Shown piece after piece: positions 15,062-23,200 of a stretch of 64,000 bases of DNA. A program made the translations under genes and the position numbers. The DNA is from Streptomyces spirodelae. Its GTDB lineage: Bacteria; Actinomycetota; Actinomycetes; Streptomycetales; Streptomycetaceae. The notes under the pieces are model-generated. The model did no database searches. It was given only the letters and a program-made list of their open reading frames with translations, and was not told the origin of the DNA. How positions within the stretch are numbered: position 1 is the first letter of the stretch; every line of letters starts with the position of its first letter. Where the stretch lies: positions 62,001-126,000 of the forward strand of contig NZ_JAFFZN010000020.1 in assembly GCF_017676385.1 (NCBI RefSeq), read 5' to 3'.

Positions 15062-15886
15062 TCAGTGAGCTGTCCATGCGCCGTCGAGAGGCAGAGCGGA
15101 ACCGGTGACGAAAGCCGCGGCGGGAGTGCACAGATAGGCGACCGCCTCGGCCACCTCCGCCGGCTCGATCAGCCGCTTGAGTGCCGAGTCCGCCAGCATG
15201 ATGTCGGTGACGACCCGCTCGGCCGGGATGCCGTGCGCCTCCGCCTGGTCCGCGATCTGCCGCTCCACCAGTGGGGTGCGCACATACGCGGGGTTGACGC
15301 AGTTGCAGGTCACCCCGTGCTCGGCTGCCTCCAGCGCCGTCGTCTTGGACAGCCCCTCCAGCCCGTGCTTGGCCGCCACGTACGCCGATTTGTACGCGGA
15401 GGCCCGCAGCCCGTGCACGGAGGAGATGTGGACGATACGGCCCCGGCCCCGCGCGTACATCCCGGGCAGCGCGCCCCGCGTGGTGCGGAACGGCGCCTCC
15501 AGCATGAGGGTCAGCATCCGGCGGAACACCTCGGGCGGGAACTTCTCGATCGGGCGCACGAGCTGGGTACCGGCCGCGTTGACGAGCACATCGACACCGT
15601 CCGCCGCGCGCTCGGCCGCGTCCAGCCCCGCCGGGGCCGTCAGATCGAGGGGGTGGATCTCCACGGGCTCCGCGCCCACGGGTGACCGGGCCACCTCCTG
15701 TGCCAGCGACTTGAGCCCCTCCGGGTCCAGGTCCACCGCGCGGAGCCGCGCCCCCGCAGCGGCCAGCCGCAGCGCGCAGGCCCGCCCGATGCCGCCGGCC
15801 GCGCCGGTGACCAGGGCTGTGCGGCCGGTGAGGTCCAGGGCGACGGATGAGGGCTCTGCGGGGGTGGACCCGGGGCGAGGCGTCAT
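15062..15886 (-). CDS. 3-hydroxybutyrate dehydrogenase (SDR family)
   Basis: NAD-dependent oxidation of (R)-3-hydroxybutyrate to acetoacetate. Classical SDR features: TGAAGGIG cofactor loop (residues 27-34), NAAG, catalytic Ser in IVHISSVHGLRAS, Tyr and Lys in YVAAKHG, and CVNPAYVRTPLV after it. The HGLRASAYKSAYVAAKHGL block and the C-terminal FVTGSALPLDGAW are characteristic of D-beta-hydroxybutyrate dehydrogenases. 274 aa, including about 15 extra N-terminal residues. TAGGCT (15893-15898) is 6 nt before the ATG, predicting a leaderless mRNA. It is the first gene of a unit with the PucR-type regulator and divergent from the PHB depolymerase gene. Confidence 0.92.
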   Translation of the reverse strand: MTPRPGSTPAEPSSVALDLTGRTALVTGAAGGIGRACALRLAAAGARLRAVDLDPEGLKSLAQEVARSPVGAEPVEIHPLDLTAPAGLDAAERAADGVDVLVNAAGTQLVRPIEKFPPEVFRRMLTLMLEAPFRTTRGALPGMYARGRGRIVHISSVHGLRASAYKSAYVAAKHGLEGLSKTTALEAAEHGVTCNCVNPAYVRTPLVERQIADQAEAHGIPAERVVTDIMLADSALKRLIEPAEVAEAVAYLCTPAAAFVTGSALPLDGAWTAH

Positions 15887-16130
15887 GGCGGCAGCCTAGG
15901 CGTGGGTGCCGGTCGGCCGGATGTGGCGCCCGCCCGCACTTCGCGGAGGCCGTATGTGCCGGGCGCACACCCGGGTCGGTGCGGCATCGGCTATGTGGCT
16001 CTCCCACAGGGGCGCTGTCCCGCAGCTGGCGGGCGCACACGTTCGCACCGCCGTGGCCCGCGCTCTACGTTGCCGCTCATCGGGCCGCCCGTGCCCGAAT
16101 CCCCCACGAGCACCACGGAAGGAACCCCTC

Positions 16131-17150
16131 ATGCGAACCTCCGTGCGCACCTCGGCAGCGCTGCTTGCCGCGCTCACCCTCGCGGCGTTGGGCGCCTCGA
16201 ACACGTCCGCAGCCGCCGACGCCGATGCCGACACCGAAGGGCAGCAGCGCATCAGCACCACCACTACCGCCGCCGCCCTCGAAAAGGTCACCGGCTTCGG
16301 CTCCAACCCCGGCAACCTGTCCATGTACCGCTACACACCCGACGGACTCGGCGCCGGGCGCCCCGTGGTCGTCGTACTGCACGGCTGCACCCAGAACGCG
16401 GCCGCCTACTTCGACGGCGCCGGCTGGAAGCGGGCCGCCGACGAGCACGGTTTCACCGTCGTCGCGCCACAGCAGGAGACGGCCAACAACGCCAACCGGT
16501 GCTTCAACTGGTTCCAGTCCTCCGACACCGGGCGGGGCAGCGGCGAGGCGTTGTCCGTCCGGCAGATGGTGGACCGCACGGTCGAGGACCTGGACGCGGA
16601 CTCCTCCCGGGTGTACGTCACCGGGCTGTCGGCCGGCGGCGGGATGACCTCCGCGCTGCTCGCCGCCTACCCCGACACCTTCGCGGGCGGCGGTGTCGTC
16701 GCTGGGCTGCCGCATGGCTGTGCGACCTCCCTGATCGGCGCCTTCACCTGCATGAACCCGGGCGTCAACAAGACCCCTCGGCAGTGGGGCGAACTGGTGC
16801 GCGCCGCGTACCCTGGATACACCGGCCCCCGCCCGAAGGTCTCGGTCTGGCACGGCACGGCCGACTACACCGTCGCACCGCGCAACGCCACCGAGTCCGT
16901 CGAGCAGTGGACCGACGTCCTGGGCGCGGACCAGACCGCGGACGCCACCCACCAACTGCCCGGCGGCACCACCCGGTCCGACTACCAGGACGGTACCGGC
17001 CAGGTCGTCGTGCGCCGTTACCTGGTGTCCGACATGGGCCACGGGACGCCGGTCAAGCCGAGCGAGGGCTGCGGGCAGGCGGGCGCCTACTTCCTGGACA
17101 CGGTCTGCTCGACGGACCACCTGCTGCGGGACTGGAAGCTGACCGGCTGA
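16131..17150 (+). CDS. Secreted PHB-depolymerase-family esterase
   Basis: A 339-residue exported alpha/beta hydrolase. A Sec signal peptide (about 1-29, MRTSVRTSAALLAALTLAAL start) precedes the catalytic domain. The family motifs are VVLHGCTQNA (oxyanion hole), the nucleophile Ser in VTGLSAGGGM, an Asp in WHGTADYTV and the His in VSDMGHGTPV. Relatives hydrolyse extracellular polyhydroxybutyrate, feruloyl or acetyl esters. Next to 3-hydroxybutyrate dehydrogenase and an organic-acid symporter, PHB or 3HB oligomers are the most likely substrate. ATG start with GGAAGGA 8 nt upstream. No C-terminal substrate-binding domain is present, so it may prefer short oligomers. Confidence 0.9.
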   Translation: MRTSVRTSAALLAALTLAALGASNTSAAADADADTEGQQRISTTTTAAALEKVTGFGSNPGNLSMYRYTPDGLGAGRPVVVVLHGCTQNAAAYFDGAGWKRAADEHGFTVVAPQQETANNANRCFNWFQSSDTGRGSGEALSVRQMVDRTVEDLDADSSRVYVTGLSAGGGMTSALLAAYPDTFAGGGVVAGLPHGCATSLIGAFTCMNPGVNKTPRQWGELVRAAYPGYTGPRPKVSVWHGTADYTVAPRNATESVEQWTDVLGADQTADATHQLPGGTTRSDYQDGTGQVVVRRYLVSDMGHGTPVKPSEGCGQAGAYFLDTVCSTDHLLRDWKLTG

Positions 17151-17199
17151 TCCGTCGGTCGGTCCGGCCCTCAGTCCGGCCGTCGGTCCGGCCCGGCCC

Positions 17200-18768
17200 T
17201 CAGTTCCGGCGCAGGATGACGGCCGCGGCCCCCGCGGTCACGATCGTGGCCAGCAGCCAGCCGAGGATGACCAGGACGAGGGCTATCCACTGCGAGAGGC
17301 CCGTCGTCCGCCAGGCCGCCTCCTGCCCGAGGTCGAGCACGGGAAGCAGCAGATCGAGCGTATAGATGAACGGCTCCCACTGCGGTGCCTCGTCGGGCTT
17401 GAGGGCGGGCGGCGGGTTCTTCGCGAACCACATCGAGCCTGCCGTCAGCAGCAGGGTGAGCCACAGCACGGCGCGGCCGGGGCGGTAGCCGTAGCCCAGG
17501 GCGAGGTCCTGGATGTAGTCCCATACGCGCAGCGGCAGCGGAAGCATCCCCCGGCGCCGCCGGAGCTTGGCGAGGAGGACGGTGTGCGCGTCGGCCTCCT
17601 CGCCACCGGCCTGGAGACATGCGGCGAGACGGTCGTACGGCTCCGGCGCGAACTCCGGGGTGGCCGCGTGCACCCACTCCAGCCGGCGGGTCAGCGGAAA
17701 GGGGCCCCTGGGCACCAGGGTCTCGTAGGTGAAGCCGCGCAACTGCAACCGGCCGGCCCCCGGCCAGCTCTCGGCCTTGTCGCTCAGGTGGCTCACGACG
17801 GCGTCCTGCAGCACGACCCTCCCCCTCTCCGGGGGCTCCGGGGTGAACGTCAACTGCGTGGCCTGCACCCCGCGCAGCGAGAACTCCTGCTCGTCCGTCA
17901 TCTCCAGCCGGGCCCGCTCCAGGTCCACGGTTCCCCCGAAGGTCGAGCTGTCGAGGTGCACGTCCCCTTGGAGAACGGCGGGCCGCAACCGGGCGAGACG
18001 GGTCGTGGAGCCGGAGCCGGTGTCCGGGAGCGCCGCGAAGGGTGTCAGCAGGAAGTTCTCCTCGACGGTGAGCCTGGACGCCGTGAGCACCGACCTTCCT
18101 CCCGGGTGGCTCAGCCGGCAGCCGCGCAGGGACACCGTGCCGCCCACCCGGGCACCCCGCAGTGACAACTCGCCGCTGGACTCCAGCAGATCGGCGTTCA
18201 CGTCCTGACCGACATTCAGCCCGTCGGCGTCCAGCGCCTTCTCATGCCGGTCGCCGCCCAACTGGAGGCCCTCCAGGCTGAGGTCCGTTCCGATGTTGGC
18301 CTGTGCGAGGGCCATGCCACGGGTCAACTCGCTCCTGGTCAGCCGCAGATCGCCCTCGACGGTGAGGCGCGTCGCTTCCACTCGCGGCGCCCAGCAGCGG
18401 TTCAGGATCACCAGGCCCGCACGACAGTCGACGAGCAGCAACGGTGACTCCAGTCGGCAATCCTGGAGCTCGACGGGGACGGTGATCTCCGAGTTGGACA
18501 GGTTGAGTTGACCGGTGATGTAACAGCCCCGGAGCTTCAGCGCGGGGGCCCTGCCGGGCAGTGGAGGCGGTCCGTCGAGCAGCACCTGCGCCACGATCCG
18601 GGCGCGTACGGTGCGTTCGGTGCCCCAGGAGGCAGCGCCGAACGGGTCGTCGAGCGAGGCGTCCCCCGTACGGAGGTCGTAGGTGCTGCCGTTCCGGTAC
18701 GCCTGCCACAGCCCCCATTCCGCCGCTGTCAGGTCCTCCGGCGGTTCCCCGTTGTCACGTTCGGCCAC
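17200..18768 (-). CDS. Membrane-anchored beta-helix-like protein (annotated elsewhere as membrane-associated oxidoreductase)
   Basis: A 522-residue protein of a family common in Streptomyces. The N-terminus (DLTAAEWGLWQAYRNG) leads into SWGTERTVRARIV, then about 250 residues of irregular repeats such as LKLRGCYITGQLNLSNSEI and GELSLRGARVGGTVSLRGC, which look like turns of a right-handed beta-helix. The last 110 residues hold two or three transmembrane helices (RAVLWLTLLLTAGSMWF, QWIALVLVILGWLLATIVTA). No nucleotide- or flavin-binding motif is visible, so the name oxidoreductase used in databases is not supported. GTG start at 18768 with GGGGAGGG about 8 nt upstream. Divergent from an MFS exporter. 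Confidence 0.8.
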   Translation of the reverse strand: MAERDNGEPPEDLTAAEWGLWQAYRNGSTYDLRTGDASLDDPFGAASWGTERTVRARIVAQVLLDGPPPLPGRAPALKLRGCYITGQLNLSNSEITVPVELQDCRLESPLLLVDCRAGLVILNRCWAPRVEATRLTVEGDLRLTRSELTRGMALAQANIGTDLSLEGLQLGGDRHEKALDADGLNVGQDVNADLLESSGELSLRGARVGGTVSLRGCRLSHPGGRSVLTASRLTVEENFLLTPFAALPDTGSGSTTRLARLRPAVLQGDVHLDSSTFGGTVDLERARLEMTDEQEFSLRGVQATQLTFTPEPPERGRVVLQDAVVSHLSDKAESWPGAGRLQLRGFTYETLVPRGPFPLTRRLEWVHAATPEFAPEPYDRLAACLQAGGEEADAHTVLLAKLRRRRGMLPLPLRVWDYIQDLALGYGYRPGRAVLWLTLLLTAGSMWFAKNPPPALKPDEAPQWEPFIYTLDLLLPVLDLGQEAAWRTTGLSQWIALVLVILGWLLATIVTAGAAAVILRRN

Positions 18769-18840
18769 CCCGCTGCCCTCCCCGTCCCGTCCCGTCCCGC
18801 TGCGACGGCAGTTTTCCAGATGGCCGTTTATCAAAGGGCC

Positions 18841-18884
18841 GCCGCCAGCGGTCGATTGACGGGAGCAGTCAATTCGCTGGCGGC
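18841..18884. promoter_or_regulatory. Nested inverted repeats in a divergent promoter region
   Basis: Outer arms GCCGCCAGC (18841-18849) and GCTGGCGGC (18876-18884) enclose inner arms ATTGAC (18855-18860) and GTCAAT (18868-18873). The element lies in the 202-bp gap between the beta-helix protein gene and the MFS gene, so it is placed as an operator or a cruciform rather than a terminator. Confidence 0.5.
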
Positions 18885-18970
18885 TCCACAACCGCCCCGG
18901 GTAACGTGCACTTCGGTGAAGCGCCACTTACATCCAGACGGGGTGTGCGGGTTCTCAAGGGGGAGCGGCC

Positions 18971-20275
18971 ATGGGCTCAGGTGTCTCGTCCGGCAAACTC
19001 GGGCAGGCCGTGGCCAGGAGCGTCGGCGGCCTCCCCCGCCAGTTCTGGTGGCTGTGGATCGGCACCCTCGTCAACCGGCTCGGAGCCTTCGTCGCAACGT
19101 TCCTCGCGCTGTATCTGACGGTCGAGCGCGGCTACTCGGCCTCGTACGCGGGCCTCGTCGGCGCCCTCTACGGCCTCGGCGGGGTCGTCTCCTCCATCGG
19201 CGCCGGCGTGCTGACCGACCGCATCGGACGGCGGCCGACGCTGCTGGTCGCCCAGGTGTCGACGGCCGTTTCGGTCGCCTCGCTCAGCCTGGTCACCCAC
19301 CCGGTGGCGATCGCGGCCGTCGCGGGGCTCGTCGGCATGGCCACCAACGCCTCACGGCCCGCCGTGCAGGCGATGATGGCCGACATCGTCCGCCCCGAGG
19401 ACCGGGTGCGGGCCTTCTCCCTCAACTACTGGGCGATCAACCTCGGTTTCGCCGTCTCCTCCACCAGCGCGGGATTCATCGCCCAGTACAGCTACCACCT
19501 GCTGTTCTTCGGCGAAGCCGCGATGGTGCTGGCCACCGCCCTGATCACCTTCTGGAAGCTGTCGGAGTCCAGGCCGCAGTCCGCAGCGCCCGAACCGGGA
19601 CTCCGGCCCTCCGGCGGCGAGGCCGACATCTCCATGTGGAAGGTGCTGCGGGACACCCGCTTCATGGTCGTCGTCGCCCTCAACCTGCTGCTCGCCACCC
19701 TCATCCAGCAGGCATTCGTCTCCCTCCCCATCGCCATGGGCCAACAGGGCCTGACCAGCACCGACTTCGGTACCGTCATCGCCGTCAACGGCGTGCTGAT
19801 CGTGCTGCTCCAGCTCCCCCTCACCCGCTTCATCGAACACCGCGACCCCGCCAAACTGCTGATCGTCTCGGCCCTGCTGACGGGCTACGGGTTCGGGCTG
19901 AACGCGTTCGCCGGCGGATCGGCGGCCTTCTACGCGGTCGCCGTGGTGGTCTGGACGCTGGGCGAGATGATCAACTCCCCCACCCAGATGGGCCTGGTCG
20001 TCCGCCTCTCCCCCACCCACGGCCGCGGCCGCTACCAGGGCATGTACACCCTCTCCTGGTCCGTCGCCAACCTCGGCGCCCCTCTGCTCGGCGGCATCGT
20101 CATCGACCGCTTCGGCTCCACCGCCCTCTGGGCTGCCAGCGCGGCAGTGGGCACCCTCGCAGCCCTGGGCTACGCCCTGCTGCTGCGCACCATGCGGAAC
20201 GACGCAGCGGAAGAGCTCGCCGCTGGGCGTCCGCAACCCATGTCTCCCGCACCTGATCGGGAGCCGACGGGCTGA
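18971..20275 (+). CDS. MFS transporter (drug-exporter-like)
   Basis: A 434-residue, 12-transmembrane major facilitator. FWWLWIGTLVNRLGAFV begins TM1, DRIGRRPTLLVAQ is the loop 2-3 signature, and RPAVQAMMADIVRPEDRVRA and YWAINLGFAVSSTSAG resemble MdtH/YajR-type multidrug exporters. The central loop (about 195-220) is hydrophilic. ATG start with GGGGGAG 8 nt upstream. It is divergent from the beta-helix membrane protein and convergent with the SLOG-like gene. The substrate is unknown. Confidence 0.88.
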   Translation: MGSGVSSGKLGQAVARSVGGLPRQFWWLWIGTLVNRLGAFVATFLALYLTVERGYSASYAGLVGALYGLGGVVSSIGAGVLTDRIGRRPTLLVAQVSTAVSVASLSLVTHPVAIAAVAGLVGMATNASRPAVQAMMADIVRPEDRVRAFSLNYWAINLGFAVSSTSAGFIAQYSYHLLFFGEAAMVLATALITFWKLSESRPQSAAPEPGLRPSGGEADISMWKVLRDTRFMVVVALNLLLATLIQQAFVSLPIAMGQQGLTSTDFGTVIAVNGVLIVLLQLPLTRFIEHRDPAKLLIVSALLTGYGFGLNAFAGGSAAFYAVAVVVWTLGEMINSPTQMGLVVRLSPTHGRGRYQGMYTLSWSVANLGAPLLGGIVIDRFGSTALWAASAAVGTLAALGYALLLRTMRNDAAEELAAGRPQPMSPAPDREPTG

Positions 20276-20330
20276 GTGCGGCGGGCCGGAGGGGCGCTGC
20301 GAGAGCTCGCCGGGACGGGGCATTCGCCGT

Positions 20331-20807
20331 TCAATCGCGTTCAGCGCCATCCGGCCACACAACCGTGACGGGTGTTCCGTTCCGCTGCGCATAGGCGACG
20401 ACATCAGCCGTTCCGCCGAAGCCCCGGGCCGGCTGCCGGTCCCACACGGCGACCAGGTGATCGGCAAGGCCGACAAGGATCTCGCTCCCGGCCATGTGTG
20501 CCTTCTCATCGGACGTGGTGAGCCCCGTCTCGTGGATGTCGCTCGCCTGGCGCAGCAACCGGTCGTACGTGTCGTGGTGCCAGTAGGGCAACCCCTCGCG
20601 GTACTCCCGCGCAGGCACCACGGCTTCGAACCTGCCACCGCGCTCCAGGACCGCCTCGGCGAACCAGGCATCAGGCCCATCGGCCAAACAGGAGATGCCA
20701 ACCAGTTCATCACTCGCGTACTGCTGCACTCGGTCCCGCAGTTCGGCTCGCACGAGCCGCTCCGTCCGCTCACGCAACCCGCGGTGTCCGGTGATTCCCA
20801 CACGCAT
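20331..20807 (-). CDS. SLOG-like Rossmann-fold protein
   Basis: A 158-residue protein. MRVGITGHRGL at the N-terminus, GISCLADGPDAWFAEAVLE, and a C-terminal ARGFGGTADVVAYAQRNG followed by PVTVVWP match the layout of SLOG-superfamily proteins (DprA/LOG-like Rossmann folds that bind nucleotides or nucleotide-derived ligands). The Gly-rich FGGTAD loop would be the ligand site. Start ATG with GAGGTGGGG directly upstream; the preceding open frame ends only 12 nt before it, so the pair was co-transcribed. In other Streptomyces similar proteins follow an HTH/TPR regulator, which fits the remnant next door. Ligand and role unknown. Confidence 0.7.
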   Translation of the reverse strand: MRVGITGHRGLRERTERLVRAELRDRVQQYASDELVGISCLADGPDAWFAEAVLERGGRFEAVVPAREYREGLPYWHHDTYDRLLRQASDIHETGLTTSDEKAHMAGSEILVGLADHLVAVWDRQPARGFGGTADVVAYAQRNGTPVTVVWPDGAERD

Positions 20808-20819
20808 CAGTACCCCACC

Positions 20820-21038
20820 TCACAGGTAGACGCCGTACAACCTGTCATCGAAGTCCCGGACCACTCGCGGCAGGGACGAGGAGCTGAAGGAACGACGCAA
20901 AGCGCGCGCCCGCTCGATGATCCGGCCCGAGCGGTACCGTACGCCGGTCTCGACGGCCTGCGCGCCGGCCCGGCCCTCCTCTTCGGCGCCCCCGCGTGGG
21001 GGGCGTTCGTACGCCGCGTCAAGGCGTAGGAGCAGCAC
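20820..21038 (-). pseudogene. Remnant of an HTH/TPR-type regulator C-terminus
   Basis: An open frame of 72 codons whose last part (VRYRSGRIIERARALRRSF and PRVVRDFDDRLYGVYL) reads like the C-terminal end of the XRE/TPR regulators that commonly precede SLOG-type genes in Streptomyces. The helix-turn-helix and TPR parts are missing, and no ribosome binding site precedes the first available start. Its stop codon is 12 nt upstream of the SLOG-like gene. A genuine small protein cannot be excluded. Confidence 0.4.
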
Positions 21039-21060
21039 CAGGAGGACGGTTGCAGCACAA

Positions 21061-21089
21061 GGCCGGGGCCCCTGGGTGGGGCCCCGGCC
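21061..21089 (-). terminator. Terminator of the 21402-21938 / 21110-21397 operon
   Basis: A perfect 12-bp stem (GGCCGGGGCCCC at 21061-21072 with 21078-21089) with a 5-nt loop, 20 nt after the last gene of the unit. Confidence 0.88.
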
Positions 21090-21109
21090 GATGGGGTGGG
21101 TGTGGCTGA

Positions 21110-21397
21110 CTAGGCTCGTTCGATTTGGGCCTCGTGCAGCGGGCCCACCCGGATGTCGGAGTCCGCGGCGGCCTCCCGCAGCAGGCGCACCGCCTCGTCA
21201 AGGGCCTGGCCGGGGGTGGCTGCGGGGAGGGTGAAATTGGCCCCCACCGTCTCGGCGTCGCCCTTGTCGGTGACGGTCAGTTGCGGGAGGGCCGCCACGT
21301 CCTGCGCCGCGAACCACTGGGCGAGGTGCGCGGCCAGGACGTCAGGGTCGAGCCCCGCGTGCGGGGCTTCGAGCTCCACTCGGACTTCCCAGTTCAT
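21110..21397 (-). CDS. Small protein of unknown function
   Basis: A 95-residue acidic alpha/beta protein (MNWEVRVELEAPHAG, QLTVTDKGDAETVGANFTL, DEAVRLLREAAADSDIRVG). The strand-helix-strand pattern resembles a ferredoxin-like fold, but I recognise no family. It starts 4 nt after the stop of the secreted protein gene and has GGGGAAAG upstream, so it is the second gene of a two-gene operon ended by a strong hairpin. No signal peptide. Confidence 0.75.
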   Translation of the reverse strand: MNWEVRVELEAPHAGLDPDVLAAHLAQWFAAQDVAALPQLTVTDKGDAETVGANFTLPAATPGQALDEAVRLLREAAADSDIRVGPLHEAQIERA

Positions 21398-21401
21398 GTG
21401 C

Positions 21402-21938
21402 TCACTTTCCCGGGGTGTTCACCTTGACGGCCTTGGAGGACGCCGTCCCCTTGGTGCCGGGGAACGGAGAAGTGATCTGCACGGTGATCTTCCCCTTGTA
21501 GGTGCCGTCGAGGTTCACCTTCTTGCCGCTGGGCCTCGGGGTGTAGTAGGTCGAGACCTTCCCGTTCGTCGCCTTGACCTTCGTCTCCTTGGACCCCGCG
21601 ACGGCGTGCCACTTGGAGCCGCTCTTGCGGTACAGCTTCCCGGTCACCTTCACGTGCACCGTGGCGATGTTCCCCGTGCAGGCCACGCGGGTCTTGAAGA
21701 TGACGGACCTGGCCCCCCTCGACCAGTGCGGGTTGTTGACCTGCGCTGTGCAGCTCGCCCAGCGAGTGGCGGCGAGGCCCATGTCCGAGCCCTGCTGGTC
21801 GCCCGCCGTGGCCCGGGTGGAACCGGACGCCCCCGCGCCGGTGTGCTGCGCCGCGTAACCGGAGGTGGCCCCTCCCGTCACGAGTGCCGCGCTGATGAGC
21901 GCGACGGCCGCCATACGGCGCGATGTGTTGGTCCCCAT
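21402..21938 (-). CDS. Secreted protein of unknown function
   Basis: A 178-residue protein with a Sec signal peptide (about residues 1-29, RRMAAVALISAALVTGGATS, likely cleavage after GYAA). The mature part has two Cys (ASCTAQVNN and RVACTGNIA) that could form a disulfide, and a basic beta-rich body with Lys/Thr/Ser (VKVTGKLYRKSGSKWH). ATG start with GGGGGAA about 9 nt upstream. It is translated ahead of a small cytosolic protein gene 4 nt downstream. No family recognised. Confidence 0.8.
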   Translation of the reverse strand: MGTNTSRRMAAVALISAALVTGGATSGYAAQHTGAGASGSTRATAGDQQGSDMGLAATRWASCTAQVNNPHWSRGARSVIFKTRVACTGNIATVHVKVTGKLYRKSGSKWHAVAGSKETKVKATNGKVSTYYTPRPSGKKVNLDGTYKGKITVQITSPFPGTKGTASSKAVKVNTPGK

Positions 21939-22163
21939 CGAAACATTCCCCCGTTCGATCGGTGGTACCTGACGCTGAGTGACGCTACCGCAACGCATCG
22001 GTGCGGCGCACCGGAAAACGCCGGTTCTCACGTACTTATGACGTGCCCAAGACGCCCTGGAGACAATGGAGTTGGGGGTTCCGTCCGCCCGGAAGGGGGT
22101 GGGCGGGAGGCCGGAGGTGGTAGCGCCTCGCCGGGGCCACGGCTCGAGCGTCGGGGCCCCGCG

Positions 22164-22619
22164 TCAGGCGGTGATCCCGCCCAGGAGCTGTTCGGTCAGC
22201 AGGAGCAGCAGGAGGACGCCCAGACCGATGGCGCCCGCGCGGGCACCCCGGCGGGAGGTGAAGAGGGCGATCAGGGAGCCGAGAGTCACCAACGGGACCG
22301 CGTAGGAGGCGACGGCGAGCAAGGCGCCCCCGAACCGCAGGGGGCCGCGGACGCCGTCCTGGCAGTCGGTGCAGGAGATGGCCAGCAGGGGACCGAACAC
22401 GTAGACGAAGGCGCCGAAGAGCAGCACCAAGCCCGCCAGGCAGATCAAGCCCAGCCACTCGGCGGACGAGCGCCGGTGCTCGGCGGATGAGCGCCGGTGC
22501 TCGGCGGACGTGCGCCGGTGCTCGGGGGTCGGGTCGCTCCCCTCCTCCGAGACGCCAGGGCCGTCCAGGTTCTCACTGGTCAGGGGCTCAGAGGGCGGTT
22601 CGGGGCGGGTGGTGTCCAT
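22164..22619 (-). CDS. Membrane protein with HRRSSAE repeats
   Basis: A 151-residue protein. Residues 1-35 are polar and acidic, followed by three copies of EHRR(S/T)SA; then three transmembrane helices (LGLICLAGLVLLFGAFVYVF; FGGALLAVASYAVPLVTLGS; AGAIGLGVLLLLLLTEQLL). A loop with paired cysteines (ISCTDCQDG) follows the first helix. ATG start; no strong Shine-Dalgarno sequence. Function unknown. It is divergent from the holin-X operon. Confidence 0.7.
   Translation of the reverse strand: MDTTRPEPPSEPLTSENLDGPGVSEEGSDPTPEHRRTSAEHRRSSAEHRRSSAEWLGLICLAGLVLLFGAFVYVFGPLLAISCTDCQDGVRGPLRFGGALLAVASYAVPLVTLGSLIALFTSRRGARAGAIGLGVLLLLLLTEQLLGGITA
22460..22522. repeat. Three 21-bp coding tandem repeats
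   Basis: CGGCGGACGAGCGCCGGTGCT and two close copies (period 21) encode the EHRRSSA repeats of the membrane protein gene on the minus strand. Confidence 0.9.
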
Positions 22620-22686
22620 GGCAGGGAAGCTACGGACCGTACTCCGCCCAGGCCATCCGTACTCGTACTCATCCAGGGACGCGGTC

Positions 22687-22711
22687 GCATAAGCCGACAG
22701 GGCCGGGGTAC
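22687..22711 (+). promoter_or_regulatory. Candidate SigB-type stress promoter of the holin-X operon
   Basis: GCATA (22687-22691), a 14-bp spacer and GGGTAC (22706-22711) fit the Streptomyces SigB consensus GNNTN-(14-16)-GGGTAC. It lies 63 bp before the first start codon of the three-gene operon. Confidence 0.45.
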
Positions 22712-22774
22712 CGACGGGGACCGGGTGACCCACAAGAGACGGCGTACAGACGTACCAGTCGAATGGAGTCGGCC

Positions 22775-23200
22775 ATGACCACGACACATGAGGCCCCGCC
22801 TCGCAGGGAGGCGGCCCATGACGAGTCGGTGAGCCACCTGGTGCAGCAGGCGTCGGGGCAGCTCTCCCAGCTCGTACGGCAGGAGCTGCGCCTGGCACAG
22901 ATCGAGATGCAGCAGAAGGGCAAGCGCTTCGGCATCGGCGGCGGCATGTTCGGCGGCGCCGGGCTGATGGGCTTCATCGCTCTTCAGGCGCTCGCCGCCA
23001 CGGCCGTCGTGGCGCTGGACATCGTCCTGCCGCTGTGGCTGTCGGCCCTGGTGGTGACCGGTGTACTGGCCGTGGTGGCGGGTGCGCTGGCCGCGCTCGG
23101 CAAGAGCCAGATCGGCAGGGCCACTCCACCCACACCGGAGCGGACCGTCGAGAGCCTGAAGGCCGATATGGCCGTGGTGAAGGAGAGGTCGCACCGATGA
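22775..23200 (+). CDS. Actinobacterial holin-X family membrane protein
   Basis: A 141-residue protein of the putative actinobacterial holin-X (DUF1469-like) family. SHLVQQASGQLSQLVRQELR and the amphipathic helix after it precede two transmembrane helices (GLMGFIALQALAATAVVALD; LPLWLSALVVTGVLAVVAGA) and a charged tail (ERTVESLKADMAVVKERSHR). The family is widespread on actinobacterial chromosomes and no lytic role is established. ATG start with GGAG 8 nt upstream. The stop overlaps the next start as ATGA, making a coupled operon with DUF3618 and DUF4235 genes. Confidence 0.88.
   Translation: MTTTHEAPPRREAAHDESVSHLVQQASGQLSQLVRQELRLAQIEMQQKGKRFGIGGGMFGGAGLMGFIALQALAATAVVALDIVLPLWLSALVVTGVLAVVAGALAALGKSQIGRATPPTPERTVESLKADMAVVKERSHR

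Noticed and set aside
17200..18768. True oxidoreductase activity for the beta-helix-like membrane protein
   Set aside because: No NAD(P), flavin, heme or iron-sulfur motif is visible, only solenoid-like repeats and C-terminal membrane helices.
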